A stretch of DNA of 64,000 nt. Source: Paucibacter sp. PLA-PC-4 (lineage in GTDB: Bacteria; Pseudomonadota; Gammaproteobacteria; Burkholderiales; Burkholderiaceae_C). Below, in pieces: positions 26,340 to 34,292 of the stretch (position 1 is the first letter of the stretch; every line of letters begins with the position of its first letter). The notes under the pieces were generated by a model. It had not been told where the DNA came from and made no database searches. It worked only from the letters and a program-made list of their open reading frames with translations. The position numbers and the translations under genes are program-made. The stretch is from contig NZ_JAPFGP010000001.1 of assembly GCF_026241155.1 (NCBI RefSeq), forward strand, positions 434,001-498,000, written 5' to 3'.

Positions 26340-26849
26340 TCAGTCGGTGCAGTTCTTCGCCAGCCGAGCCACCAGCTTCATCAAGGTCGGTACGCGGCGC
26401 TTGCCATGCATACCGCGCACCCGAGCCTTGGCGGCACCGAGGTCGATGCCGGCGCTGCTGATGATCAGCGGGCGGGTCTCTTCCTCCCTGATCAGCTCAA
26501 ACTGCGCGGGCAGGCCGGGCACGGCGGTCTTGGAGATGCCGACGATGGCGATCTGGCCACCCAGCGCATGGAACAGATGCTGGCCCAGGCCCGGGGATTC
26601 CTGCGCGTCGAGATGGACGGCGCCGTTGATCACGATCAGCTCGGGCGCCAGTGCGTGCTCGCGCAGCAACTGCAGCATGCAGGGCAGATCTCGCAGATCG
26701 AGCTGCCCGCCGCGAGGCTTGGGCTCTACATGAGCGATGCGGGTGCTGAAGGTGCGCAGCGGCTCAAACGCGTCCCAGGCGTCGAAAGCCACTGCAGCGG
26801 CGGTGGCGCCGCCCTCGTTGTGGTGGTGAACATCCATCGCCAGTTTCAT
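26340..26849 (-). CDS. Divergent endonuclease V-like protein with altered catalytic residues
   Basis: This 169-residue protein aligns along its whole length with endonuclease V (Nfi) as I recall it. MKLAMDVHHH holds the first metal Asp (D6). GGQLDLRDLPCML matches the LxFREGP motif but with Asp54 for Glu. ELIVINGAVHLD matches VDGxGxAH but with Asn75 for the essential Asp. AIVGISKTAVPG matches TIGVAKxxLxG, and PLIISSAGIDLGAAKARV matches the SPGHxxD region. True endonuclease V cuts DNA or RNA next to inosine. With two of three metal ligands changed, activity may be lost or altered. It is shorter than the usual 210-230 residues. Confidence 0.7.
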   Translation of the reverse strand: MKLAMDVHHHNEGGATAAAVAFDAWDAFEPLRTFSTRIAHVEPKPRGGQLDLRDLPCMLQLLREHALAPELIVINGAVHLDAQESPGLGQHLFHALGGQIAIVGISKTAVPGLPAQFELIREEETRPLIISSAGIDLGAAKARVRGMHGKRRVPTLMKLVARLAKNCTD

Positions 26850-26907
26850 TGCTCAGCTTCGCTCGTCCTTGTCCTCGGGCCGGAGGCATTGTCGCGCGCC
26901 TTGGGAC

Positions 26908-28167
26908 TCAGGCCCGTGCCACTGGCCACTCGACGACAAAGGTCGTACCGACATCGGGCCGGCTTCGCACTTGGATATGGCCGCGCAACGCGTCGATCAT
27001 CTGCTTGACGATGACCAGGCCCAGGCCCGTGCCCTGGACATGGCCATCCCGTTCACGGCCCAGACGGTTGAAGGGCTGGAACAACTGGGCTTGCTGAGCG
27101 GCCGTCAGTCCGACACCAGTGTCCTCCACCTCGATATGCAGCTGATCCTGGCGCAGCGACAGCCGAGCCCGGACATGGCCGCCAGGGCGGTTGTACTTGA
27201 TCGCATTGCTGAGCAGGTTCGACAAGACCTGGCGCAGGCGCTTGCCATCCGAGACGACGATATGGTGGCCGTTCTCGGTCGCCAGGTCCAGGCTGACCTG
27301 GCGCGCCTCGGCCGACTGCGACACCATGTCACGGCAGTCCTGCAGCACGGTCTGCAGATTGACCGGCTCGCGCTCGATGCGCATCACACCGCTCTCGATG
27401 CGGGCGATGTCCAGCACATCATCGACCAGGCGCAGCAGATGCCAGCCAGCGGTCTCGATGTGCTGCAGCCACTCCAGTTGCTTGGCCGACAAGGCCTCGG
27501 CCTGGTTGCCCATCAGCTGGGCAAAGCCCAGCACAGCGTTCAGCGGCGTGCGCAACTCATGGCTCATGCGAGACAGGAACTCGCTCTTCGCGCGGTTGGC
27601 CTGCTCGGCGGCCTCGCGGGCGCGGTCGGCGTCTTGAAGGCGCAGTCGCTCGGTGGTCTCCAGCTCCAGCTGAAGGGTGCGCTCCAGCACGCGCGCCTCC
27701 AGCTCTTGGCTGAGCTGCTCCAGCCGGGCCTCGGCGGCGCGCCGCTCGGCTACCTCGCGCGCCAACCGATCGACCATCCTCTCCAGCATCTCAGTACTGG
27801 GCAGGCGCAGCGCCCGCGGCATCAGCCACCACAGGCCGATCGCGGTGACCAGCGAGACCGCGGCGGTGGCGGCCTTCACATAGCCCTGCAGCCAGTAGGC
27901 CGGTGTCCAGATCGTCAGGATGTCCACCAAGTGGGTGCTGCCGCACAAGAAGATGAAGGACGAGAAGAGCACGAAGATCCAGTTGAACTTCAGATCGCTG
28001 CGCCGCTTGACGAAGACCATCAGCGCCAGAGGGATCGAGAAATAGGCCAGCGCCGTCACCGCGTCCGCGCCCACCATCAGCCCGAGCAGGTCCGGACTCC
28101 ACTGAAAGCAGACGCCGTGGGGCAGGAACCCCTGACTGGCGGTCCATTGCAACAGGCTTTGGCTCAT
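26908..28167 (-). CDS. Histidine kinase with a plant ethylene-receptor-type transmembrane sensor domain
   Basis: This is a 419-residue protein. Three membrane helices (about 28-118) read like the ethylene-binding domain of plant ETR1: ALAYFSIPLALMVFVKRRSD, FSSFIFLCGSTHLVDI and TAAVSLVTAIGLWWLMP. Asp35, Cys75 and His79 fall at exactly the spacing of ETR1 Asp25, Cys65 and His69, the Cys and His being the Cu(I) ligands. A coiled coil (125-195) leads to the HisKA domain (FLSRMSHELRTPLNAVLG, His203) and an HATPase domain (NLLSNAIKYN, DTGVGL, GTGLGL). There is no receiver domain and no response regulator next to it. Ethylene, copper or another small ligand could be the signal. Confidence 0.88.
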   Translation of the reverse strand: MSQSLLQWTASQGFLPHGVCFQWSPDLLGLMVGADAVTALAYFSIPLALMVFVKRRSDLKFNWIFVLFSSFIFLCGSTHLVDILTIWTPAYWLQGYVKAATAAVSLVTAIGLWWLMPRALRLPSTEMLERMVDRLAREVAERRAAEARLEQLSQELEARVLERTLQLELETTERLRLQDADRAREAAEQANRAKSEFLSRMSHELRTPLNAVLGFAQLMGNQAEALSAKQLEWLQHIETAGWHLLRLVDDVLDIARIESGVMRIEREPVNLQTVLQDCRDMVSQSAEARQVSLDLATENGHHIVVSDGKRLRQVLSNLLSNAIKYNRPGGHVRARLSLRQDQLHIEVEDTGVGLTAAQQAQLFQPFNRLGRERDGHVQGTGLGLVIVKQMIDALRGHIQVRSRPDVGTTFVVEWPVARA

Positions 28168-28270
28168 TGGGAGCTCCCTTGATCGACGTCAAACTGCTTT
28201 ATGCGCCCGACGCGGCGGCAAGGCAAGCGCAGTTGCCAGGGGGTGGGCGGTTTGCCTTAAGCTGGAGGCC

Positions 28271-28666
28271 ATGAAGACACTGCCGCTACGCCTGCTGCCC
28301 GGCGACGATTTGCGAGTCGCGCTGGAGGCGCGTCTGGCCGGCCAGTGCGGCAATGCCGCCTTTGTTCTGAGCGGCATCGGCAGTCTCAAGCCCGCGCGGC
28401 TGCGCCTAGCGGGCGCCGAGCAGATCATCGAGTTGACGGATGATGTCGAGATCCTGACCCTGGCCGGCAGCCTCGCGGCCAATGGTTCGCATTTGCATAT
28501 CAGCGTGTCGGACCGCGAGGGCCGGGTACTGGGCGGCCATGTGGCGCCGGGCTGCATCATCCACACGACGGCCGAAGTGCTGCTGGTCCTGCTGCCCGAC
28601 TGGCAGCTACGCCGCGAGCCCGACGCCGCCACCGGCTATGCTGAGTTGAGCATCCATCCTCGTTAA
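28271..28666 (+). CDS. PPC-domain (DUF296) protein
   Basis: This 131-residue single-domain protein shows the features of the plant and prokaryote conserved (PPC/DUF296) domain: RLLPGDDLRVALEARL, AAFVLSGIGSLKPARLRL, LAGSLAANGSHLHISVSD and GGHVAPGCIIHTTAEVLLV. The glycine-rich GGHV and the His residues match the family core. In plants the domain accompanies AT-hook DNA-binding proteins. Its bacterial role is not established. It is divergent from the ethylene-receptor-type kinase (103-base spacer) and 3 bases upstream of the oxidoreductase gene. Confidence 0.85.
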   Translation: MKTLPLRLLPGDDLRVALEARLAGQCGNAAFVLSGIGSLKPARLRLAGAEQIIELTDDVEILTLAGSLAANGSHLHISVSDREGRVLGGHVAPGCIIHTTAEVLLVLLPDWQLRREPDAATGYAELSIHPR

Positions 28667-28669
28667 CAC

Positions 28670-29677
28670 ATGACCGAATTCGCATGGGCCCTGGTCGGTC
28701 CAGGCAAGATTGCCCGCCGTTTTGCCTCCGCCGTACGGCAGTTGAGCGGCACTCGCTTGCACAGCGTACTGGGCCGCGATGCGGACCGCGCCCAGGCTTT
28801 TGCCAAGGAGTTTGCCGCCTCCCGCTCTACTACCGATCTGGCCGCGCTGCTGGCTGATCCGGCGGTGGACGGCGTCTATGTAGCCACACCGCACTCCGAG
28901 CACGGTGAGATCGTGCGTGCCTGCCTGGAGGCCGGCAAGCCGGTGCTCTGCGAGAAGCCGCTGGTGCCAAGTCTTGCCCAGGCTGAGCCGCTGGTAGCGC
29001 TGGCGCGCGAGCGCTGCCTGTTCCTGATGGAGGCGGTCTGGACCCGCTTCCTGCCGGTCTACACCGACGTCCTGCAGGGCTGGCTGCGCGAGCAACAAGC
29101 GATCGGTGAGCTGCGCGGTCTCCAGTCCAGCTTCTGCTTCCCCGCCCTCTATCATCCCGACAGCCGCCTGTTCGACCCCGCCCTGGCTGGCGGCGCGCTG
29201 CTGGATATCGGCATCTACAACCTCACGGTGACGCGCTGGGTGCTGCAGCAGGCGCTGGGTACCTGCCCGGAGCTGCTGACGTTGCGCGCCGAGGGCGTGC
29301 TGGCGCCGACCGGTGTCGATCAGCGCGTCAACGCGACGCTGGGCTTCCGCGGCGATCTGGTCTCGCAATTCATCTGCGGCATCGATGGCAGTTCCGACAA
29401 CGCGCTGCACATCCTGGGCACGCGCGGCAGCATCACGCTGCCGCATAACTTCTGGCAGGCCACCGAGGCGCGGCTGCAGCTGCACGGCGAGCTTTCGCAG
29501 ACCGTGGCTGCGCCGTTTCGTATCAACGGGTTCGAGGGCGAGATTGAGGAGGCGATGCGCTGCATCCGCGCCGGCTTGGTCGAGAGCCCGCTGATGCCGC
29601 ATGCCGAAAGTCTGGCGACTCTGGGCTGGATGGATGAGATCCGGCGCCAGCTGGGCGTGCGCTATCCCTTCGAGTGA
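28670..29677 (+). CDS. Gfo/Idh/MocA-family oxidoreductase (dihydrodiol/xylose dehydrogenase-like)
   Basis: This 335-residue protein has an N-terminal Rossmann fold (FAWALVGPGKIARRFASAV), the family EKP motif (GKPVLCEKPLVPSLAQA) and FLMEAVWTRFLPVY, characteristic of the dimeric dihydrodiol/D-xylose 1-dehydrogenase branch. The C-terminal domain carries GGALLDIGIYNLTVTRWVLQ with the usual Asp and Tyr. It oxidises a sugar or diol with NAD(P). Apiose dehydrogenases also belong to this superfamily, but the gene is not in the apionate operon 10 kb away. The substrate is unknown. Confidence 0.9.
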   Translation: MTEFAWALVGPGKIARRFASAVRQLSGTRLHSVLGRDADRAQAFAKEFAASRSTTDLAALLADPAVDGVYVATPHSEHGEIVRACLEAGKPVLCEKPLVPSLAQAEPLVALARERCLFLMEAVWTRFLPVYTDVLQGWLREQQAIGELRGLQSSFCFPALYHPDSRLFDPALAGGALLDIGIYNLTVTRWVLQQALGTCPELLTLRAEGVLAPTGVDQRVNATLGFRGDLVSQFICGIDGSSDNALHILGTRGSITLPHNFWQATEARLQLHGELSQTVAAPFRINGFEGEIEEAMRCIRAGLVESPLMPHAESLATLGWMDEIRRQLGVRYPFE

Positions 29678-29701
29678 GTGCCTTGCGGCGACAATGCGTT
29701 G

Positions 29702-30547
29702 ATGAAAGCACCCAAGAGACTGCAGGCCCTGATCGATGAGGGGCTGATCGATGCGGTGCAGCGCCAACTGATGAGCGGCAAGGAAGCGACCGTCTATGTC
29801 GTGCGCTGCGGCGACGAGATCCGCTGCGCCAAGGTCTACAAGGAGGCCACCGAACGCAGCTTCCGCCAGGCCGTCGACTACACCGAGAACCGCAAAGTCA
29901 AGAACAGCCGCCAGGCCCGCGCGATGGCCAAGGGCACGCGCTTTGGGCGCCAGGCCACCGAGGCGGCATGGCAGAGCGCCGAGGTTGATGCGCTCTACCG
30001 CCTGGCCGGTGCGGGCGTGCGTGTGCCCCGGCCCTACAACTTCCATGAGGGCGTGCTACTGATGGAGCTGGTCACCGATGTCGACGGTGACGCCGCACCG
30101 CGGCTGAACGATGTGCTGTTCACGGCCGAGGAGGCCCTGGCCCATCACGCCAGCCTCATTAGCGAGGTCGTGCGCATGCTCTGCGCCGGCGTCGTGCACG
30201 GCGATCTGTCCGAGTTCAACATCCTCTTGGCGGCCGACGGCCCGGTCATCATCGACCTTCCACAGGCGGTCGACGCTGCCGGCAACAATCATGCGATGCG
30301 CATGCTGTTGCGCGATGTCGGCAATCTGCGCGATTTCTTCGGCCGCTTCGCGCCGGCGCTCTTGCGTACCGACTACGGCCCCGAGATCTGGGCCCTGTTC
30401 CAGCGTGGCGCGCTGACGCCCGAGAGCCCGCTGAGCGGTCGCTTCGAGCGCCAGCACGCGGAGGTGGACCTCGGCGCGGTGCTGCGCGAGATCGACGACG
30501 CGCGCGACGAAGAGGCGGCGCGGCGGCTGAGGATGCAGATGGGCTGA
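29702..30547 (+). CDS. RIO-type serine protein kinase
   Basis: This 281-residue protein begins MKAPKRLQALIDEGLID (start at 29702; the longer frame has no better site). It has the RIO1 kinase elements: SGKEATVYVVRCGDEIRCAK (ATP-binding loop and lysine), VVHGDLSEFNILLAADG (catalytic Asp and Asn) and VIIDLPQAVD (metal Asp). RIO kinases act in ribosome maturation in archaea and eukaryotes. Bacterial members occur but their role is largely unknown. The helical start of this protein replaces the winged helix of archaeal RIO2. It lies 24 bases after the oxidoreductase gene. Confidence 0.9.
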   Translation: MKAPKRLQALIDEGLIDAVQRQLMSGKEATVYVVRCGDEIRCAKVYKEATERSFRQAVDYTENRKVKNSRQARAMAKGTRFGRQATEAAWQSAEVDALYRLAGAGVRVPRPYNFHEGVLLMELVTDVDGDAAPRLNDVLFTAEEALAHHASLISEVVRMLCAGVVHGDLSEFNILLAADGPVIIDLPQAVDAAGNNHAMRMLLRDVGNLRDFFGRFAPALLRTDYGPEIWALFQRGALTPESPLSGRFERQHAEVDLGAVLREIDDARDEEAARRLRMQMG

Positions 30548-30603
30548 AGGGGGCGGCGCTGCAGCGGGCCCGCTGTGCGACCAGGGTATGCCCTGGCTAA
30601 ACT

Positions 30604-30616
30604 CTTTGAGGCAAAG
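30604..30616. promoter_or_regulatory. Inverted repeat upstream of the tetronate operon
   Basis: CTTTG-AGG-CAAAG lies about 40 bases before the GTG of the first gntR gene. A second element, TTGTAGGATGACCTGAT, with short AGG/CCT arms, follows directly. Either could be a GntR/FCD operator. No clear -35/-10 pair was identified. Confidence 0.35.
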
Positions 30617-30654
30617 TTGTAGGATGACCTGATGAATTTCAGTTTCTCCTCATC

Positions 30655-31413
30655 GTGTCACTGAGCGCCGCAGCGCACAGTGCGCCACTGCTGCAGGCCA
30701 GCCGCTTGTCGGACCGGCTGGCCGCTCTGCTGGCCGGCCAGATCGAGTCCGGCACCTTGGCGCCGGGCGCCCGGCTGCCGACCGAGCAGCAGCTCAGCGA
30801 GCTGCATGGCGTGTCGCGCACCGTGGTGCGCGAGGCGGTGCATCAGCTGAAATCGCAGGGTCTCTTGATCTCGCGCCAGGGCTCGGGCGTCTATGTCGCG
30901 CCGCCGGCCGCCAACAAACCGCTGGCCTTTGATCCGACGGTGCTGGAGTCGCTGCAGGCGGTGGCGCAGATCGTCGAGGTACGGCGTGCGCTGGAGGGCG
31001 AGATCGCGGCGCTGGCGGCCGAGCGGGCCTCACGGGCTCAGATCGCGGCGATACGCAAGGCTTTGCAGGCCATCGAAGTGGCGGTGGCTGCTGGTGGCGA
31101 CGGCGTCGATCAAGACCTGGCCCTTCATCGAGCGATCGCCGAGGCCTCGGGCAATCCGCAGTTTGGCCGCCTGCTGGGTTTTCTGGAGCAGTATCTGCGC
31201 GAGGCGATGCGGGTCACCCGTGGCAACGAGGCGCGCCATCGCGGCTTTGCCGACGCGGTGCGCCAGGAGCACCGCGCCCTGGTCGAGGCGATCGCGGCGC
31301 GCGACGCGCTGACGGCGCGGCGCGTGGCCATCGGCCATATGGAACAGGCGGCGCGGCGGCTCGAGATTGCCGGTGTGCTGAAGACGGGCAAGACAACAAA
31401 GGCACGCACATGA
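30655..31413 (+). CDS. GntR-family (FCD/FadR-type) regulator of the tetronate operon
   Basis: This 252-residue protein has a winged helix (about 15-85) with RLPTEQQLSELHGVSRTVVR and LLISRQGSGVYV, and an FCD ligand domain (about 95-235) with EVRRALEGEIAALAAERA, LHRAIAEASGNPQFGRLLGF and a final EHRALVEAIAARDA. FCD regulators bind sugar acids or other carboxylates through a metal. The GTG at 30655 has no clear ribosome-binding site, and no better start was found. It is the first gene of the tetronate operon and overlaps the next gene by 4 bases. Confidence 0.9.
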   Translation: MSLSAAAHSAPLLQASRLSDRLAALLAGQIESGTLAPGARLPTEQQLSELHGVSRTVVREAVHQLKSQGLLISRQGSGVYVAPPAANKPLAFDPTVLESLQAVAQIVEVRRALEGEIAALAAERASRAQIAAIRKALQAIEVAVAAGGDGVDQDLALHRAIAEASGNPQFGRLLGFLEQYLREAMRVTRGNEARHRGFADAVRQEHRALVEAIAARDALTARRVAIGHMEQAARRLEIAGVLKTGKTTKART

Positions 31414-32342
31414 CAGCAGCACAGACAGCAGGTGCAAAGACCCTGGGCGTGATCGGTCTGGGCTCGATGGGCTTCGGCGCGGCCGTGTCTGCACTCAGGC
31501 GTGGCGTGCCGACCTGGGGCCTGGACCTGACCGCCGCAGCCCGCGAGCGTTTCGCGGCCGAAGGCGGCGCGGCCACCGAGTCGTTGGCCGAACTGGCCGA
31601 GCACTGTGATGTGGTCGTGGTGCTGGTGGTCAGCGCGGCGCAGACCGAGCAGCTGCTCTTCGGCCAGGGGGCGGACAAGGGGCTTTGGGAGCTGCTGAAA
31701 CCGGGCTCGGTAGTCGTGAGCTCTGCCACGGTCGATCCGACCCTGCCGCCGCTGTGGGAGGCGCGGCTGGCCGAACGCGGCTTGTGGCTGATCGACGGCC
31801 CGGTCTCTGGTGGCGCCAAGAAGGCAGCCGACGGCCAGATGACGGTGATGGCTTCGGGCAAGCCCGAGGCCTTCGCAGCGGCTGGGGCGACGCTGGACGC
31901 GATTGCCGGCAAGGTCTACCGGCTCGGCGACAAGGCCGGCGTCGGCTCCACCGTCAAGATGGTCAACCAGCATCTGGCCGGCGTGCATATCGCGGCGGCC
32001 TGCGAGGCGATGGCGTTGGGCATGCGGGCCGGCGCCGATCCGCGCCAGCTCTATGAGGTGATCTGCAACTCGGCCGGCAGTAGCTGGATGTTCCAGAACC
32101 GCGTGCCTCACATCCTCGACGGTGACTACCGACCGCTGTCGGCCGTCAATATCTTCATCAAGGATCTGGGCATTGTGCTGGATGCGGCCCGCAAGCTGCA
32201 CTTCCCGTTGCCGCTGGCTGCCCAGGCCCACCAGCTCTATCTGGCCACGGCGGCTGCCGGCCATGGCGCCGAGGACGATGCGGCGGTGATCAAGTTCTAT
32301 GCCGAGCTTGCCGACATCGAGCTGCCGAAGGCGAGCCCATGA
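31410..32342 (+). CDS. ltnD: L-threonate 2-dehydrogenase (LtnD-like, 3-hydroxyisobutyrate dehydrogenase superfamily)
   Basis: This 310-residue protein begins with a Rossmann motif (LGVIGLGSMGFGAAVSALRR). It has the superfamily substrate motif LIDGPVSGGAKKAADGQMTV and the catalytic lysine in VGSTVKMVNQHLAGVHIAA. LtnD oxidises L-threonate to 2-oxo-tetronate with NAD. The assignment rests on the neighbourhood: the next genes are OtnK, OtnC and OtnI types, the set known for threonate/erythronate breakdown. It overlaps both neighbours by 4 bases. Confidence 0.88.
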   Translation: MTAAQTAGAKTLGVIGLGSMGFGAAVSALRRGVPTWGLDLTAAARERFAAEGGAATESLAELAEHCDVVVVLVVSAAQTEQLLFGQGADKGLWELLKPGSVVVSSATVDPTLPPLWEARLAERGLWLIDGPVSGGAKKAADGQMTVMASGKPEAFAAAGATLDAIAGKVYRLGDKAGVGSTVKMVNQHLAGVHIAAACEAMALGMRAGADPRQLYEVICNSAGSSWMFQNRVPHILDGDYRPLSAVNIFIKDLGIVLDAARKLHFPLPLAAQAHQLYLATAAAGHGAEDDAAVIKFYAELADIELPKASP

Positions 32343-33616
32343 GCCGTACGCCCATCGTGCTCGGCGTGATCGCCGACGACTTCACCGGCGCGACCGATGT
32401 GGCCAGCATGCTGGTGAGCGCCGGCATGCGCACGCTGCAGCTGATCGGTGTGCCGGGGGAGGGCGATGCCGTGCCGTCAGCCGATGCCGTGGTCGTGGCT
32501 CTGAAGTCGCGCACGACACCAGCCGCCGAGGCGGTGGCCGAGTCGCTGGCGGCGTTGCGCTGGCTGAAGGCGGCCGGGGCGCGCCAGTTCTATTTCAAAT
32601 ATTGCTCCACCTTCGACTCCACCGCCGCCGGCAATATCGGCCCGGTGGCCGAGGCGCTGATGGCGGCGCTAGGCACGGACTTCGCGATTGCCTGCCCGGC
32701 ATTCCCGGAGAATGGACGTACGGTGTTCCGTGGCCATCTCTTCGTGGGCGACCAACTGCTCAGCGAATCCTCGATGCGCGATCACCCGCTGACGCCGATG
32801 CGGGATGCGAATCTCGTGCGAGTGTTGCAGTCGCAGGCACCCGGATCCCGCGTGGGCCTGCTGCGCTACGACAGCATCGCCCAGGGCGTTGCCGTGACGC
32901 GCGAGCGTATCGCAGCGCTGCGCGGTGAGGGCGTGCGCCTGGCTGTCGCCGATGCGATCGGCAACGAGGGTCTGCGCGTGCTGGCCCAGGCCTGCGCCGA
33001 TTTGCCGCTGATCACCGCCGGCTCCGGCGTTGCGCTGGGCCTGCCCGAGGTCTATGCCGCTCGCGGCTGGCTCAAGCCCGATGCGGGTGCGGCCGTGTTG
33101 CCCGCGGTGGGCGGCGCGGCGGCGGTGTTGTCGGGCTCCTGCTCCGCAGCGACCAATGCCCAGGTGCAACACTGGCTCGGTGACGGCCGCCCGGGCTTTC
33201 AGATCGACGCCTTGGCGCTGGCCGCCGGCGAGCCACTGGCCGAGCAGGCGCTGGCCTGGGCGGGGCTGCAGCCCGATCCGGTGCTGATCTATGCGACGGC
33301 GTCGCCCGCCGATGTGAAGGGGGTGCAAGAGGCCTTGGGTGTGGAGCGGGCAGGTCAGCTGGTCGAACACTGCCTGGCCCGGATCGCGCAGGGGCTGGTC
33401 GAGCGTGGCGGCGTGCGCCGCCTGGTGGTGGCCGGCGGCGAGACCTCCGGCGCGGTGGTGCAGGCTCTGGGCGTACGCTCGCTGCGCATCGGCGCAACGA
33501 TTGATCCGGGCGTGCCCTGGACTCAGGCCGAGGGCCGGGCGCTGTTGCTGGCGCTGAAGTCCGGCAACTTCGGCGGCGTCGATTTTTTCGCCAAAGCACT
33601 GGGCATGGTGGATTGA
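32339..33616 (+). CDS. otnK: 3-oxo-tetronate 4-kinase (OtnK, four-carbon acid sugar kinase, DUF1537)
   Basis: This 425-residue protein has the DUF1537 N-terminal signature LGVIADDFTGATDVASML. The substrate motif YFKYCSTFDSTAAGNIGPVA and the C-terminal nucleotide part RLVVAGGETSGAVVQALG are also present. OtnK phosphorylates 3-oxo-tetronate, made by OtnI, at O4. It lies between LtnD and OtnC in the operon. A paralogue of the same family, at 44375-45742, serves the apionate operon. Confidence 0.92.
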   Translation: MSRTPIVLGVIADDFTGATDVASMLVSAGMRTLQLIGVPGEGDAVPSADAVVVALKSRTTPAAEAVAESLAALRWLKAAGARQFYFKYCSTFDSTAAGNIGPVAEALMAALGTDFAIACPAFPENGRTVFRGHLFVGDQLLSESSMRDHPLTPMRDANLVRVLQSQAPGSRVGLLRYDSIAQGVAVTRERIAALRGEGVRLAVADAIGNEGLRVLAQACADLPLITAGSGVALGLPEVYAARGWLKPDAGAAVLPAVGGAAAVLSGSCSAATNAQVQHWLGDGRPGFQIDALALAAGEPLAEQALAWAGLQPDPVLIYATASPADVKGVQEALGVERAGQLVEHCLARIAQGLVERGGVRRLVVAGGETSGAVVQALGVRSLRIGATIDPGVPWTQAEGRALLLALKSGNFGGVDFFAKALGMVD

Positions 33617-33618
33617 CG

Positions 33619-34275
33619 ATGGACACTTTGCGCACCGAGATCTGTCGGGTGGGCGCTTCGCTGTTCGAGCGCGGCTATGTGCATGCGACGGCCGGCAATA
33701 TCAGCGTGCGCCTACCCGATGAGCAGGGCTTTCTGATCACGCCCACCGATGCCTGCCTCGGCTTCCTGAACCCGCAAGACCTGGCCCTGGTGGGGCTGGA
33801 TGGGCAGCAGCTGTCCGGCGCGCGCGCCAGCAAGACCCTGGCCCTGCACCGGCGCATCTATGACGCCGAGCCGCAGGCACGTTGCGTGATCCACACGCAC
33901 AGCACCCATCTGGTGGCCCTGAGCCTGGCCGGCGTCTGGAGCGTGCAGGATGTTCTGCCGCCGATCACGCCTTATTACGTGATGAAGGTCGGCCATGTGC
34001 CGCTGATCCGCTACCACCGTCCCGGCGATCCGGCCGCGGCCGCGGCCGCGGCCGCCGCGATCCTGCAGGCCCAGCGCAGCGGCACAGCAATTCGCGCGCT
34101 GCTGATGGAACGGCTTGGCCCCAATGTCTGGCACGACTCGCCCGCCAACGCGATGGCGGTGCTCGAAGAGCTGGAAGAGACCGCCCGGCTGTGGTTGATG
34201 AGCCATCCTAAGCCCGCACCGCTGAGCGATCAGCAGATCGACGAGCTGCGCCAGCATTTCGGCGCGCGCTGGTAA
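33619..34275 (+). CDS. otnC: 3-oxo-tetronate 4-phosphate decarboxylase (OtnC, class II aldolase/adducin family)
   Basis: This 218-residue protein starts at the ATG at 33619, two codons into the open frame. Class II aldolase features are [20 protein letters not shown] and the zinc-binding [15 protein letters not shown], with a later [14 protein letters not shown] histidine. OtnC decarboxylates 3-oxo-tetronate 4-phosphate to dihydroxyacetone phosphate and CO2. Nine consecutive alanines near residue 140 come from a GCCGCG repeat (34033-34059) and look like a local expansion in a helix. A TAA stop and 17 bases separate it from otnI. Confidence 0.9.
   Translation: MDTLRTEICRVGASLFERGYVHATAGNISVRLPDEQGFLITPTDACLGFLNPQDLALVGLDGQQLSGARASKTLALHRRIYDAEPQARCVIHTHSTHLVALSLAGVWSVQDVLPPITPYYVMKVGHVPLIRYHRPGDPAAAAAAAAAILQAQRSGTAIRALLMERLGPNVWHDSPANAMAVLEELEETARLWLMSHPKPAPLSDQQIDELRQHFGARW
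34033..34059. repeat. GCC/GCG triplet run encoding nine alanines in otnC
   Basis: Nine alanine codons alternate GCC and GCG, including three GCCGCG units. It is pure GC and palindromic in part (GGCCGCGGCC), so it is prone to slippage. Changes in unit number would stay in frame. Confidence 0.8.
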
Positions 34276-34292
34276 ACAAGAAGGAAAAGTAC

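Noticed and set aside
28607-30046. 479-codon open frame on the minus strand
   Set aside because: It is antisense to the oxidoreductase and RIO kinase genes, which have clear motifs; its composition is typical of a shadow.
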